Source: Conchocele bisecta (taxonomy: Eukaryota > Mollusca > Bivalvia > Lucinida > Thyasiridae). From it: a DNA stretch of 64,000 bases. The translations under genes were made by a program, and so were the position numbers. Shown in pieces: positions 1 through 10,019 of the stretch. Numbering within the stretch: the stretch's first letter is position 1; the number at the start of each line of letters is the position of its first letter. The DNA lies in NCBI GenBank assembly GCA_029237695.1, contig CM055265.1:119985078-120049077 (forward strand), in the 5' to 3' direction. Below the pieces are notes generated by a model. It was not told the DNA's origin and searched no databases. It saw nothing but the letters and a program-made list of their open reading frames with translations.

Positions 1-376
1 GAAATTGAACACACAATCCGAAAATTAGAAAGACTACAGTCAAACCTGTGCTAAAGGCCACCGGCCTTTATTAATTTGCGCTGATATGAGCATATGACTT
101 AAGCAGCCATGTTCTAGGTCCGCTGCAGTATATATACTATATGTATATAAGTGTCTCCTGTTCAGCAGCCATCAAATTTAAAATGCCAATTTTGTTGCAT
201 CATGTTGTGGATGTTTTAGACATGTTTAACTTATGTTTACATAATGTATATATGCATATATGCCACATTCCTTATAATTATGACGAAACATGAACGTTAT
301 TCGAGTGACGTATCCAAATGTGCAAATGGGGTATCTGGGCAAATATTTATTTATATGCACAGATCGGTTCAATGAC
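1..376. other. No gene seen; AT-rich sequence
   Basis: AT-rich sequence without a convincing open frame, repeat end or RNA gene. It lies just downstream of the broken CXC-domain element gene, which runs on the minus strand. Confidence 0.5.
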
Positions 377-1835
377 CTAGTAGCAGTAGATCACACACAT
401 AACATCTGCTGCTTTGCAGGAACAGCGTTTTGAGTTGCATTTTCCACTACAGCCACACATGGTAAGGATTTTGGCGGGGATCGGTTTTAGCGACTTAAGT
501 GGCAGTAGGGTTCCGTTTTGGTTAATCCAACCATAATCAATGGGGTCAAACTGACTGACATCAGCTAGTAGGGTAAGAGCATTGCGGATCACATAAAATT
601 TCCTGGATGTGGGTAGTTGTCCCTCTAACCCTACCACTGAATGCCTGTGGACGTCAAGTGGCAATTGATCAAATTCAGTTACAGTGGTTTTTCTTGTCGC
701 ACCGGCCCATACATGGACAAGATATTATTCCGCCTGATGTAGCTCCGCTTCAGAGAGCACAGGATACTCGCCGAAGCTGGAGAGAAGCATTGCTGGTCTG
801 CATACGAACAAGTGCAGCATGTTTTGTGCCCACTTTGCTGAGTGCATTATACCCAGTCGTGACATGTGCCTTGATGAGTACACGGCATAACTCGTCTCCT
901 AGTTTGAGGTGCATGGCATGAAGCGGAATCATCCGTCGCTTCTCTCCAGTCCCGTACTGAACACAACGCTTCTGCAAACCACCCTCTTTGAACACACTGA
1001 TGTAGCGCAGGAGAATAATTACTGTATCTGTGTCATTAGACACGACAATAGCTCTCTCGCAGCTCCTTCCGACTGCCCAGTGCACTTGAGATATTATGCG
1101 ACAGTCTGACAGATCATTTGCAGGTGATCCAGCCAGCTTCAGTCTCGCAGATATTAACTCTTCATTGATCACCATTCCACTCAGAACCACATCCTGGATA
1201 TCCCGTTACGCCACATCCCGCGCCAGTAGCCAAAGGTTCTGTTTGTTGAGACTAGATGCCCATAACTTGTCCAGCTGGTGTGGAATAGGCATCCACAACG
1301 GCCAAATCAACAGTGCTATCCTCACCAGCTATATGGTTCCGCTCACCCTCCTTGATACTCAATTCATTATAGCTATCAAATACTATGCGAGTCATTTCCA
1401 GTGTTGGACAAACTCCACGGGCACTCTTCAAATCTTCTTGAATGACTCCACCAAAGTTTGTAGATACAGACCGGAGATTGGGAAATTGTCGTACTTTCGA
1501 CATAAAGTCAAGCAAAACGTGTGTTGCTTGTGCTTGTCTTGCGTGAATTGGTAATCATCTGAGGTAAGATTAGTTTCCAGCTCAGTGACCAATTTTGCTT
1601 TGTCCGGCTTTGTTGTGATGTCGCCGACAAATAGTTGGCTAGGTTGCAGAAGGTCATGCGAATACAGATCTTCTGGCGATATTTCACGCAGTGTAGCAAT
1701 TTCTGCCTCCTTTGTGCAGATGTGATGTCCTGTGTGGAAACAGTAGTCTTGGTTGGCATTGTTTGCACCCCACAAATAGCACCCAAAAAACCCCAAAAGA
1801 CTTGGCCAAAAACCCCACATGCAACAAACCCCACA
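377..1835 (-). pseudogene. Broken transposon-associated gene with PIN/XPG-like region and C-terminal CXC cysteine cluster
   Basis: Minus-strand pieces in different frames follow each other like one protein. They are 1820 to ~1510, then 1515-1252, then 1190-750 and finally 664-377. The 1190-750 piece carries VVSNDTDTVIILLRY, QYGTGEKRRMIPLH and KVGTKHAAL, which I recognise from the multicopy invertebrate proteins often annotated as tesmin/TSO1-like CXC-domain proteins. The NDTDT stretch looks like the acidic core of a PIN/XPG-type nuclease fold (family knowledge). The last piece ends with the cluster MCGCSGKCNSKRCSCKAADV, a CXC-type zinc-binding signature, before the stop at 377. Frame changes near 1510, ~1250-1190 and ~750-664 show it is dead, or much less likely the intron-split remains of a gene. 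Its 5' end is cut off by the (TCCG)n block of the next element at ~1850. Multicopy occurrence suggests a mobile-element protein; the activity is unknown. Confidence 0.65.
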
Positions 1836-1880
1836 ACGTCACTTCAGGGAGTACGTCCGTCCGTCCGTCCGTCCGTCCGG

Positions 1881-2047
1881 GCACACATTAGGTTATTTAT
1901 GTGGCTAGCCCCACAGGGTTATGGACTTGGTAAAGGATAGGGTTGGTTACAATTAGCCACCTAAAAAATCCTTTTATGTGGCTAAAAATCGTTTTATGTG
2001 GCTAATATTTAACATGTGATAAGCCACATAAGTATAGTACTGTTAGA
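1881..2047 (+). repeat. Cassette inserted between two (TCCG)n blocks, with repeated TTATGTGGCTA motif
   Basis: Between two (TCCG)n runs lies ~165 bp in which TTATGTGGCTA or a close variant occurs three to four times in direct orientation and TAGCCAC / AAGCCACATAAG in inverted orientation. The stretch can fold into several alternative hairpins. No coding potential is seen. Confidence 0.55.
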
Positions 2048-2468
2048 ACGTCCGTCCGTCCGTTTGTAAACTTAACATCAGAGAAATATTGTTATAACTT
2101 CTATTTCCTTCATATAAAATGCTTGATATTTCACACATGCATTCCTGTAAGGCTCTACTACCATGCTGTGCCAAATCCACGACCGTCCAACCCCCGCAGA
2201 TCCCAAGGTCAAGGTCAAATACTTCGTCCGTAAACTTAACATCAGATAAATATTGTTATAACTTCTATTTCCTTCATCTAAAATGCTTAATATTTCACAC
2301 ATGCATTCCTGTAAGGCTCTACTACCATGCTGTGCCAAATCTACGACCGTCCAACCCCCGCTGATCCCAAGGTCAAGGTCAAATACTTAGTCTCTTTACA
2401 AAACTTAGCATCAGAGAAATATTGTTCTAACTTCTATTTCCTTCATCTAAAATTATTCTTAATATTTC

Positions 2469-2940
2469 GCCCCGTGCAGGCACCGGGGCGGGATCAACTG
2501 ATCCTGAGAATAGTGCTGCAGTAGCCATTGCTTGTCGTAAAAGGCGACTAAACTGGCTTAACGATTGGGTTCATACTTTCCGGAACCCACTATACCGGAT
2601 TTGGCCCTCATGTACATTTTTGGCTTTCTTGTATGTGAGAGTGGAGTCAGGCTATGCCCCATATATAAAAGTAAGATTAGCGCTAATCCTATTACTTTTA
2701 GGGGATGGGATAAATGATGCTGGTGTGGCGAGGGCCTGGCACCAGATCAGGTTGTTCTAATTTCAGGACTGAATATATATTTTGATTGTAAATATTGAGT
2801 TCTGAAGTTGGGATTTACCCCCCTCGGACAGGTGGATACTGGACTCGACCCCGTTGACCCGTCTGCGTGTAGACTCCCTGAGGCTTGTACCTCTATGTCA
2901 GAAAAGCGGACGTTAAACCCTATTCACTCACTCACTCACT
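2469..2940 (+). mobile_element. SINE-like retroposon with (TCAC)n tail and 10-bp target duplication
   Basis: The insert starts GCCCCGTGCAGGCACCGGGG, contains TTGTCGTAAAAGGCGACTAA, and ends with a run of TCAC units (2926-2940). It is flanked by direct repeats TTAATATTTC (just before 2469 and just after 2940). These interrupt a ~168-bp unit of the host element, whose sequence otherwise reads through. A simple-sequence 3' tail and a target duplication are the marks of target-primed retrotransposition. The middle is related to the (CAAA)n-tailed family described at 27227-27617. No ORF, so it depends on a LINE in trans. Confidence 0.8.
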
Positions 2941-3191
2941 CTTAATATTTCACACATGCATTCCTGTAAGGCTCTAATACCATGCTGTGCCAAATCCATG
3001 ACCGTCCAACCCCCGCTGATCCCAATGTCAAGGTTGAATACTTAGTCTCTTTACAAAACTTAACATCAGAGAAATAAGTTATAACTTCTATTTCCTTCAT
3101 TGAAAATTATTATTATTTCACTTGTGCATTCCTCTAAGGTTGTACTATCATGCTGTGACAAATCTACGACTGTCCAACCCCCGCTGATCCC

Positions 3192-3383
3192 TGTTGAATT
3201 GGTTTTATTGGTCAAGTACAGAAGACTCCAGCGACCTGTGGAGTATACAAATACATGTGAAAATCAAGGTATACATGTGGCACCTAACACACTCCCGTGT
3301 CTTTAAGAGATTAAATGAAAGGTCCAGCAACTGGTGGAGTGAATGTAAAAGAACATTAAACTATACAATGTCGGCACCTAACA
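3192..3383 (-). repeat. Candidate 3' LTR of the copia remnant
   Basis: In the element's own (minus) orientation the block would start TGTTAGGTGCC and end AATTCAACA, giving TG...CA ends, with AATAAA near its end. It joins a host repeat unit abruptly at 3191/3192. The stretch TCTTAAGACACGGGATG just before the TGTTAGG start is duplicated ~95 bp on. The LTR could therefore be 98 bp (3192-3289) or 192 bp (3192-3383). No second LTR exists because the 5' half of the element is gone. Confidence 0.5.
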
Positions 3384-3553
3384 CATCCCGTGTCTTAAGA
3401 GTTTAAATGAAAAATTTAAGCATCCTTGATTAACAACTAATCACCAGTCATGTAAAGACATAACCAAATCACATTTTGAAACAAATTCTCAAGTACATTT
3501 CTCAGTATTTGAAATGAAACTCCGTCCGATATCATGGTACAATCGCATTAGTC

Positions 3554-5335
3554 TTATATGCCCGGTAACGATCCACTGCTGATTGCTTCCGTCAGAAGGT
3601 GGAAATCTGCCCCGCCCTTAGTTAAACAGTCAGATATCTGATGGCTGGCCTTGCTCCATTTCACCTGGATGTCTCCGACAGACACACTTTCCTTAATACT
3701 AGCCAAATCTAACCGCAGTCTCTTCTCGGACACTAATTTTGTGGAATGGATATTTTGTACCAGTGACTTGTTGTCCGTCATACAAATTATGGGAATGGAA
3801 GGACAGCACGGAATGATCTCCTGGAGAAGACTTCGTAAGTAGAAGGAAGCATCAATACCATCCACCAATGACAGACATTCAGCAGCTAGAGAACTTTTCA
3901 CTACACGTTTAATTTTCTTTGAAGACCAAGCGATAGGAGAAGAATAGCCATTCTTTCCTTGAAGAAAAACAACGTATCCTCCGGCACTAGACACTCTATC
4001 AGAGAGGTTTGCATAGGACGCATCCGTGAACAGAATAATCTCTATTTCCTCTAAACTACGCAGACTAGGAAACGCCACCTTATATGCATTGTTTTTTGCT
4101 TTACGAACAACTTTGTTGATTTTACTTTTCTGTTTCAGACTATTCTCACCAATGGCTGTGGATAAGTCCAATACATCAAAACTGAGGTCGGGTCTGGTCT
4201 GCGTGGAAATCCAGTGTAACTGACCTATGACCTCCTGCTGAATCTTACTCTGAACAGTTTCGGATGTGACACCACTGATCTGGTCCAATTCCCCAGTGTA
4301 TTCATGTTGATCTAGCAGTATCTTATCACCTTCCTGTGCGATGTTCAGACCAATGTACCTGAAACTGCCATCTTCCTCATTACCACACTGAAATTTGTCC
4401 ATGATAACATCTATGACACTGACCTTGAAGTCACTTGAACCAGCCCACAAGAAATCATCAACATGCATTAGGAACAGACCTTGCAATTCGCCGTTTTGGA
4501 GCCAATAGAACACTGCAGGGTCCAATTTAGATTGCAAGCATCCCAACAACAAAAGCTCCTTCTTCACACTCAAGAACCAATTTCTAGACGCATCAACTAG
4601 ACCATATACACACTTCTTTAACTTCCACACAACTGAATTATCTGTTGCACATTCTATTGGAACGTTCACATATATGTCCCTATCAACCTCATTTCCTTGA
4701 AGGAACGCTGCCTTGACATCTAAGGTATGCAACGAAAACTTTAGTGTCAAAGATAATGTGAGAAAGAGACACAGACTCTCTTTGTGAGCTGTAGGTGAAT
4801 CTGATTGTACTACATTTTCCTCTTCAAAACCCCTCACTACTAATCGAGCTTTCACAAAATGATTGCCATCTACATTCTTCTCAGTAATGACCCATCTAGT
4901 TGACATCAGAGTTTGTCCAGTAAAGGGTACTTCTTCATACACTGAGAATGCCTTCCAATTCTCTAATTCTGAAACCTTTGCTTTCTTTACGTCAGTTTCA
5001 CCATGTCTTGTTGAGGGAATGATGACAGCATTAACTTCATGCACATCCTCAATGAGCATCCATTCTTCAACTTCATTAACAACATTGATACCAGTCGGAA
5101 ATTCTTTTCCATCTTCCTGGATATTGAAGTATGCCCAATTCTTTCCTGCAGCTTTCCCACCGCGACTGATTACATGCGCTCTTCTCCAATTAGCACTACC
5201 CTTAGGTAAGAATCTGATTCTATCATTTACGTCAGGTATAGACTTTTCTGGTCTTAAATTCTGATTTTCACCCGCATCTATTACTTCAGCATTGGGAACT
5301 TCAGGCTGAATTACTTCCTGAATATCACGGTTCAA
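3554..5335 (-). CDS. pol: Ty1/copia-type retrotransposon Pol, 3' part: integrase tail, reverse transcriptase, RNase H
   Basis: A 593-residue open frame covers the C-terminal half of a Ty1/copia polyprotein. Residues ~37-98 (NDRIRFLPKGSANWRRA to EEWMLIED) look like the region between integrase and RT. The RT spans ~125-370: KARLVVRGFEE (162-172), LDVKAAFLQG (205-214), VYGLVDASRNWF (243-254) and the catalytic box HVDDFL (291-296). RNase H spans ~432-575: FTDAS (436-440), AAEC (484-487), TDN (520-522) and KASHQISDCLTK (562-573). The frame is intact, but gag, protease and the integrase core are missing, because upstream of 5335 the sequence passes into a MITE within ~40 bp. The element is therefore 5'-truncated and immobile by itself. 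RT would copy element RNA into cDNA in virus-like particles (family knowledge). An intact 1.78-kb frame suggests fairly recent loss. Confidence 0.9.
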   Translation of the reverse strand: MNRDIQEVIQPEVPNAEVIDAGENQNLRPEKSIPDVNDRIRFLPKGSANWRRAHVISRGGKAAGKNWAYFNIQEDGKEFPTGINVVNEVEEWMLIEDVHEVNAVIIPSTRHGETDVKKAKVSELENWKAFSVYEEVPFTGQTLMSTRWVITEKNVDGNHFVKARLVVRGFEEENVVQSDSPTAHKESLCLFLTLSLTLKFSLHTLDVKAAFLQGNEVDRDIYVNVPIECATDNSVVWKLKKCVYGLVDASRNWFLSVKKELLLLGCLQSKLDPAVFYWLQNGELQGLFLMHVDDFLWAGSSDFKVSVIDVIMDKFQCGNEEDGSFRYIGLNIAQEGDKILLDQHEYTGELDQISGVTSETVQSKIQQEVIGQLHWISTQTRPDLSFDVLDLSTAIGENSLKQKSKINKVVRKAKNNAYKVAFPSLRSLEEIEIILFTDASYANLSDRVSSAGGYVVFLQGKNGYSSPIAWSSKKIKRVVKSSLAAECLSLVDGIDASFYLRSLLQEIIPCCPSIPIICMTDNKSLVQNIHSTKLVSEKRLRLDLASIKESVSVGDIQVKWSKASHQISDCLTKGGADFHLLTEAISSGSLPGI

Positions 5336-5365
5336 CTCATTTGTCGCCTGGTCCTCATCGGTTTC

Positions 5366-5627
5366 GAATTAATCCTCATTCGAATTAACGCCCCCCCTCC
5401 TATATATACCGCCCCACCCCCCCCCCCCCCCCCCCCCCTCCCCAAATAAAAAAAAAAAAATTACCAATGACCGCCAATTTCAAACACAAATAATCCTTAA
5501 ATCCTTATTTGTGTTTGAAATTGGCGGTCCTTGGTAAATAATTTTTTTTTTTTTTTTTACTGGCTAATAAACGCCCCCCTTTTGTAAAATGTAATGCCTC
5601 CGGGGGCGTTAATTCGAGGTTATGCGG
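5366..5627. mobile_element. Pogo-like MITE with long internal hairpin (copy 1, left end damaged)
   Basis: Its right end reads GGGGGCGTTAATTCGAGGTTATGCGG then TA, and its left end has CGAATTAACGCCCCCC. The inside holds an inverted repeat whose arms read ACCGCCAATTTCAAACACAA and its complement (5469-5528), flanked by A- and T-tracts and a poly-C run (5415-5438). It matches the intact copy at 30690-30948 but lacks that copy's outermost left bases, being joined to the copia remnant there. Confidence 0.75.
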
Positions 5628-5885
5628 TAGTCTCTTTACAAAACTTAACATCATAGAAATCGGTTATAACTTCTATTTCCTTGCTCGGATCTGCTTCACA
5701 TTTCACACACCCATTGCTCAAATGGACCTCTAACACCCTGTGACAAATTCACGTTCATGCCGCTCGCGCTAATCCCAGAGTCAAGGTCCACAAGCCCACA
5801 CACTTGGAAATTTTTACATATTTAAGGGGTACCTGGGCCCACGCGGGGGGTATACCGTAAGCCTCGCTTACTGACCAATCTAGTT

Positions 5886-6126
5886 TTAAATGGAGATGCA
5901 AATTCCTGCGTTCTGGCGCATTATAAAGTATTTTATTTAGGTGTACATTAGTTCAACGTTTTTGTCAAAATGATGTGCAGGCCTGGGCCTTTTGGCTTAA
6001 AGGCAGCTACATTCCTGGCAGGGAGTGACCTTTCAGCCAGCAGAGGTCCAGATAACGCAATTAAAAAATGCAAAAACCCAATTAAAATCGGAGCCAATGC
6101 AATTAAAATGTCCGGTACGCATTAGT
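5886..6126. other. Intergenic; contains an ~80-bp sequence repeated at 7730-7822
   Basis: No ORF. 6046-6123 (cagataacgcaattaaaaaa onward, to gtccggtacgca) recurs at 7730-7822, so it flanks the tandem array at 6127-7729 on both sides. Confidence 0.6.
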
Positions 6127-7729
6127 TTTTAGCTCGCCTGCACGAAGTCGGCGTCCACAAACTTAACGTTGGGTAAATGTCTTATAACTTCTGTTTCCTT
6201 TCATGGAACACCTTGTCATTTCATACATGCATTCCTCAGATGACACTCTATCATGCTGTAGCAAATCCATGACGCACCACCCAGCCCTTACCCCAAGGTC
6301 AAGGTCACAAACTTGGCACATTCATAAACTTAACGTTCGGTAAATGTCTTATAACTTCTGTTTCCTTTCATGGAACACCTTGTTATTTCATACATGCATT
6401 CCTCAGATGACCCTCTATCATGCTGTAGCAAATCCATAACCCACCACCCAGCCCTTACTACAAGGTCAAGGTCACAAACTTGGCACATTCATAAACTTAA
6501 CGTTTGGTAAATGTCTTATAACTTCTGTTTCCTTTCATGGAACACCTTGTTATTTCATACATGCATTCCTCAGATGACCCTCTATCGTGCTGTAGCAAAT
6601 CCATGACCCACCACCCAGCCCTTACCACAAGGTCAAGGTCACAAACTTGGCACATTCATAAACTTAACGTTCGGTAAATGTCTTATAACTTCTGTTTCGT
6701 TTCATGGAACACCTTGTTATTTCATACATGCATTTCTCAGATGACCCTGTATCATGCTGTAGCAAATCCATGACCCACCACCCAGCCCTTAACCCAAGGT
6801 CAAGGTCACAAACTTAGCACATTCATAAACTTAACGTTGGGTTAAATGTCTTATAATGAAAGGAACACCTTTATATTTCATACATGCATTCATCTGATGA
6901 TACTCTATCGTGCTATAGCAAATCCATGACCCAGCGGTCATCCCTTACCCCAAAGTCAAGGTCACAAACTTAGCACATTCATAAACTTAATGTTGGGGTA
7001 AATGTCTTATAACTTCTATTTCCTTTCATGGAATGCCTTGTTATTTCATAAATGCATTCCTCAGATGACCCTCTATCATGATGTATCAAATCCACAACCC
7101 ACCACCCAACCCTTACCCAAAGGTCAAAGTCACAAATTTAGCATGTTCATAAACTTAACGTTGGGGCAAATGTTGTGTAACTTCTGTTTTTTTACACTTT
7201 GAACACCTTGATATTTCATACATGCATTCATCTGATGATACTCTATCATGCTATAGCAAATCCATGACCAACCCCCACCCTTTTCCCCAAGGTCACGGTC
7301 ACAAACTTAGCACATTCATAACTTAACGTTGGGGTAAATGTCTTATAACATCTGTTTCCTTTCATGGAAGCCTTGATATTTCATACACACATTCATCTGA
7401 TGATACTCTATCGTGCTATAGCAAATCCATGACCCACTGCCCACCCCTTACCCCAAGGTCAAGGTCACAAACTTGACACATTCATAAACTTAAAGTTGGG
7501 GTAAATGTCTGATAACAACTGTTTCCTTTGATGGAACGCCTTGATATTTCATACATACATTCCTCAGATGACCCTCTATCATGCTGTAGCAAATCCACAA
7601 CCCACCACCCAACCCTTACCCAAAGATCAAGGTCACAAACTTAGCATGTTCATCAACTTTACATTGGGGTAAATGTTGTTTAACGTCTGTTTCTTTACAC
7701 TTTGAACGCTTTGATATTTCATACATGCC
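6127..7729 (+). repeat. Tandem array, ~167-bp unit, about nine copies, Helitron-like head
   Basis: The array begins with TTTTAGCTCGCCTGCACG, an AGCTC-type head as in the ~430-bp family. It continues with units that recur every ~167 bp (ACTTAACGTT at 6161, 6328 and 6495, then onwards). Each unit contains tcttataacttctgtttcc, atacatgcattcctcagatg and ccaaggtcaaggtcacaaac. Later units are more divergent. No 3' terminal hairpin is visible; the array stops at the flanking direct repeat. Confidence 0.8.
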
Positions 7730-7829
7730 AGGTGCAGATAAGCAATTAAAAAATGCAAAAACCCAATTAAAATCAGAGACAATGCGTACCAAAAAGCAAT
7801 TAAAATGTCCGGTACGCAATACTTTTTTA

Positions 7830-9130
7830 TCCTGTAGCATACTCCTCAAATGTATTTTCAGTCTGTCGCGTACTGCTAGATTTGTTTATGTATACAATCC
7901 TACAAAATCATCGCCGATGATCTGTGCGGTCGGCCATTCAATGTTTATAAAGTCTGGTCCCGGCTCTAGCTGCGGACAATGTCTCGCTGTATTTCACCGA
8001 TAACGGCTGGAAACCAGTATTCGGGTGTACTCGATTTGAACTCTAGGATTTAGCAGGAGCGATTCCGACTCTCAGCGGGAAAAAATGGGTCCAACTCGAT
8101 ACAAAACTCTAGTAATCCACCACACGGCATTTGTTTCGAGTACTGTTCAAGTTAATGATCCCAAATCTAGAATGTCCACCCTTATCGCATCGGCCGTTTT
8201 TGCCCATATTGATTTCAGAGCTCACGCGAGCCGGAATTGAATTCCCTTTTACCTCTGAATTTGTTGTCACAATCCACGTCATTTACAGAAAATATTACTG
8301 ATTTTCAAATCAATAATTGTGGGTGAAAAACGGCGATGCGACACTATTGTGAACCCGAGATCCAGGCTCATTACTAGTCTATTTTCTTAAATTCAAATCG
8401 ATGTGAAACTGCTTGTTTCGACGACCCCGAGTCTACTCAAGGAGATGCAACGAGAAAAACGTCCGTAGACATTCGTAAATGACTATCCGCACGGATAAAA
8501 CAAATGGTACAGTGGAATTGGTCCTGGGGGAGGGCGGGGCACAGCAGACATTTTATTATTTTGAATGTGTCAGGTTTATATTTTACATGTGGGACAGTAT
8601 CATAAGTAATAAATGAAAATATGGTAACGTTATTACTATTTCGACCAACGCACACGTTGAATAAAATGGCGGTCGAATTAACTAAGTTAAAATAGGACGA
8701 GTTGAACGGCGCCCGAATTCACCAATTAATATAATCGTAGTAGCGATAGACACTATAAATAACACAATCGGATCATGTCAGATTTTTCGTAGAAAATTGG
8801 TGACACATGGCGCGACAAAATGGCGGCCACAACAAACAAACGTGGAAGAAACAAATTGCAAAAGTACAGCACCAATGTTAACCTTATTTCGATTTATTTT
8901 ACGACCGATGCAAAGGTGGAATCTCAATCCATTGCACAAGGCATCATACAGTCATTTTGTCGAGCTCGGTGTGTGGAAACCCAAAATTAATCGTGATTGA
9001 CATTATTGATGAATTGCTGTCAAACGGGGTCAGCCAAAAAAAATTTAGATCGCGTGTTGCAAAGATCAATCTGCCAATCAAAGCATTCTTGATCAGCGTA
9101 TGCACTGTTTGTCATTCAGATAATGAAACA
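7830..9130. repeat. Low-copy segment, copy 1 of a duplication (partner 13061-14080)
   Basis: Starts actcctcaaatgtattttca and contains atcgccgatgatctgtgcgg and ggctctagctgcggacaatg, all repeated in order at 13061-14080. Copy 1 is longer; copy 2 lacks ~150-200 bp around 13345-13530. No convincing gene. The phrases acacatggcgcgacaaaatg and aaaatggcggtcgaattaac are shared but not in a conserved frame. Confidence 0.75.
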
Positions 9131-9180
9131 TCTTGCATGATTTTTGTCTCGCCCGCGAAGCGGAAAGCGACACATAGGTT

Positions 9181-9394
9181 TTGTCGTCGTCGGCATCGTT
9201 GCCGTCGTCGGCGTCGCCGGAGTCGTCGTCGGAGCCGTCGTCTGCATCGTTGCCGTCGTCGTCGTCGGCGTTGTCGGCTTCGTCGTCGGCATCGTTGCCG
9301 TCGTCGGCGTCGCCGGAGTCGTCGTCGGAGCCGTCGTCGGCATCGTTGCCGTCGTCGTCATCGGCGTTGTCGGCTTCGTCGGCGTCGGCGTCGT

Positions 9395-9426
<32 letters not shown>

Positions 9427-9448
9427 TCGTCGTCGTCGTCGTCATTCA
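9181..9448. repeat. GTC/CGTCGG-rich trinucleotide repeat
   Basis: A triplet-periodic stretch of gtcgtcggc and ccgtcgtcg variants with a ~96-bp higher-order duplication (blocks starting 9185 and 9281 both read cgtcgtcggcatcgttgccg). It ends in pure (GTC)n. Every frame is open on both strands and gives Arg-, Ser-, Val-, Asp- or Thr-rich strings, as expected for such DNA; it is not evidence of a gene. Confidence 0.9.
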
Positions 9449-9589
9449 ATGTTAAGTTTTCGTGTTACGGTCATTACTTCAACACCTTATCAGCTACAGT
9501 CATCAAACTTTATACATACCTTTACTATGATATGTAGATGAATATAGGACTATTAAAAAAAAATCCGGGCTCCAGGGTCAAGGTGAAAC

Positions 9590-9930
9590 TCCATTTCTTT
9601 CTATGCTACAAACTGAACATTAATGCATGAAGACCCGTTTTCTCGTGCGCTCTGTACACCTTACCTGTAGAGAGAACAATAGCCTTCTCCAGTTGAACAC
9701 TTCTGCATGTGCAAGCATGTGCAAATTTCCAGCTTGACCACTAAATGTCCAGCTAAATTATTACAGGTAATTTATACAGGTAAATTATTATACCTGGGTA
9801 TTACATTTCCGTAAACTGTGTTGACAATATTGTGGCAATATGTGGACCTGTGCAGATATGATATGTAGATAAATATAGGACTATTATAAAAATTCTGGGC
9901 TCCAGTAGCGAGCATTATTTTTTTGTTAAT
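9590..9930 (+). repeat. Dispersed repeat R (copy 1)
   Basis: Contains atgcatgaagacccgttttc, ttatacaggtaaattatt, gtaaactgtgttgacaatat and atatgtagataaatatagga. The same order is found at 29350-29660, and tandem partial copies lie at 31387-31940. It includes an uninterrupted copy (9768-9786) of the site into which a family C element inserted at 29830. Confidence 0.7.
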
Positions 9931-10019
9931 TTTTAAACTTTTTTTTTTTAAACTTTTTTTCCATTTTTAGCCAGGTTTTTTTGGAAAAAAAATCATTTTA
10001 AGCTTCTTTTTTTTTAACT

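Larger units (their letters stand above)
1849..5885 (+). mobile_element. Pearl/Helitron-like tandem-repeat element (family C), heavily nested
   Basis: A (TCCG)n block (1855-1880 and again 2048-2064) is followed by units of ~168 bp that share aacttaacatcagagaaat, catgctgtgccaaatc and aaggtcaaggtcaaatac. The element ends at 5885 with the hairpin GTAAGCCTCGCTTAC, the spacer TGACCAAT and the terminus CTAG followed by T. The same tail ends the cleaner copy at 29830-31384. Between head and tail it has received a retroposon (2469-2940), a copia remnant (3192-5335) and a MITE (~5366-5627). The microsatellite plus ~160-bp core repeats match what is known of bivalve 'pearl' elements. Hairpin plus CTAG/T is a Helitron-type 3' end. 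No transposase is encoded, so it must be non-autonomous. Confidence 0.7.

Noticed and set aside
9093..9541. Long Arg-, Asp-, Thr-, Ser- and Val-rich open frames on both strands
   Set aside because: They are translations of one GTC/CGTCGG triplet repeat in different frames; every frame is open because of the repeat. No independent coding sign.
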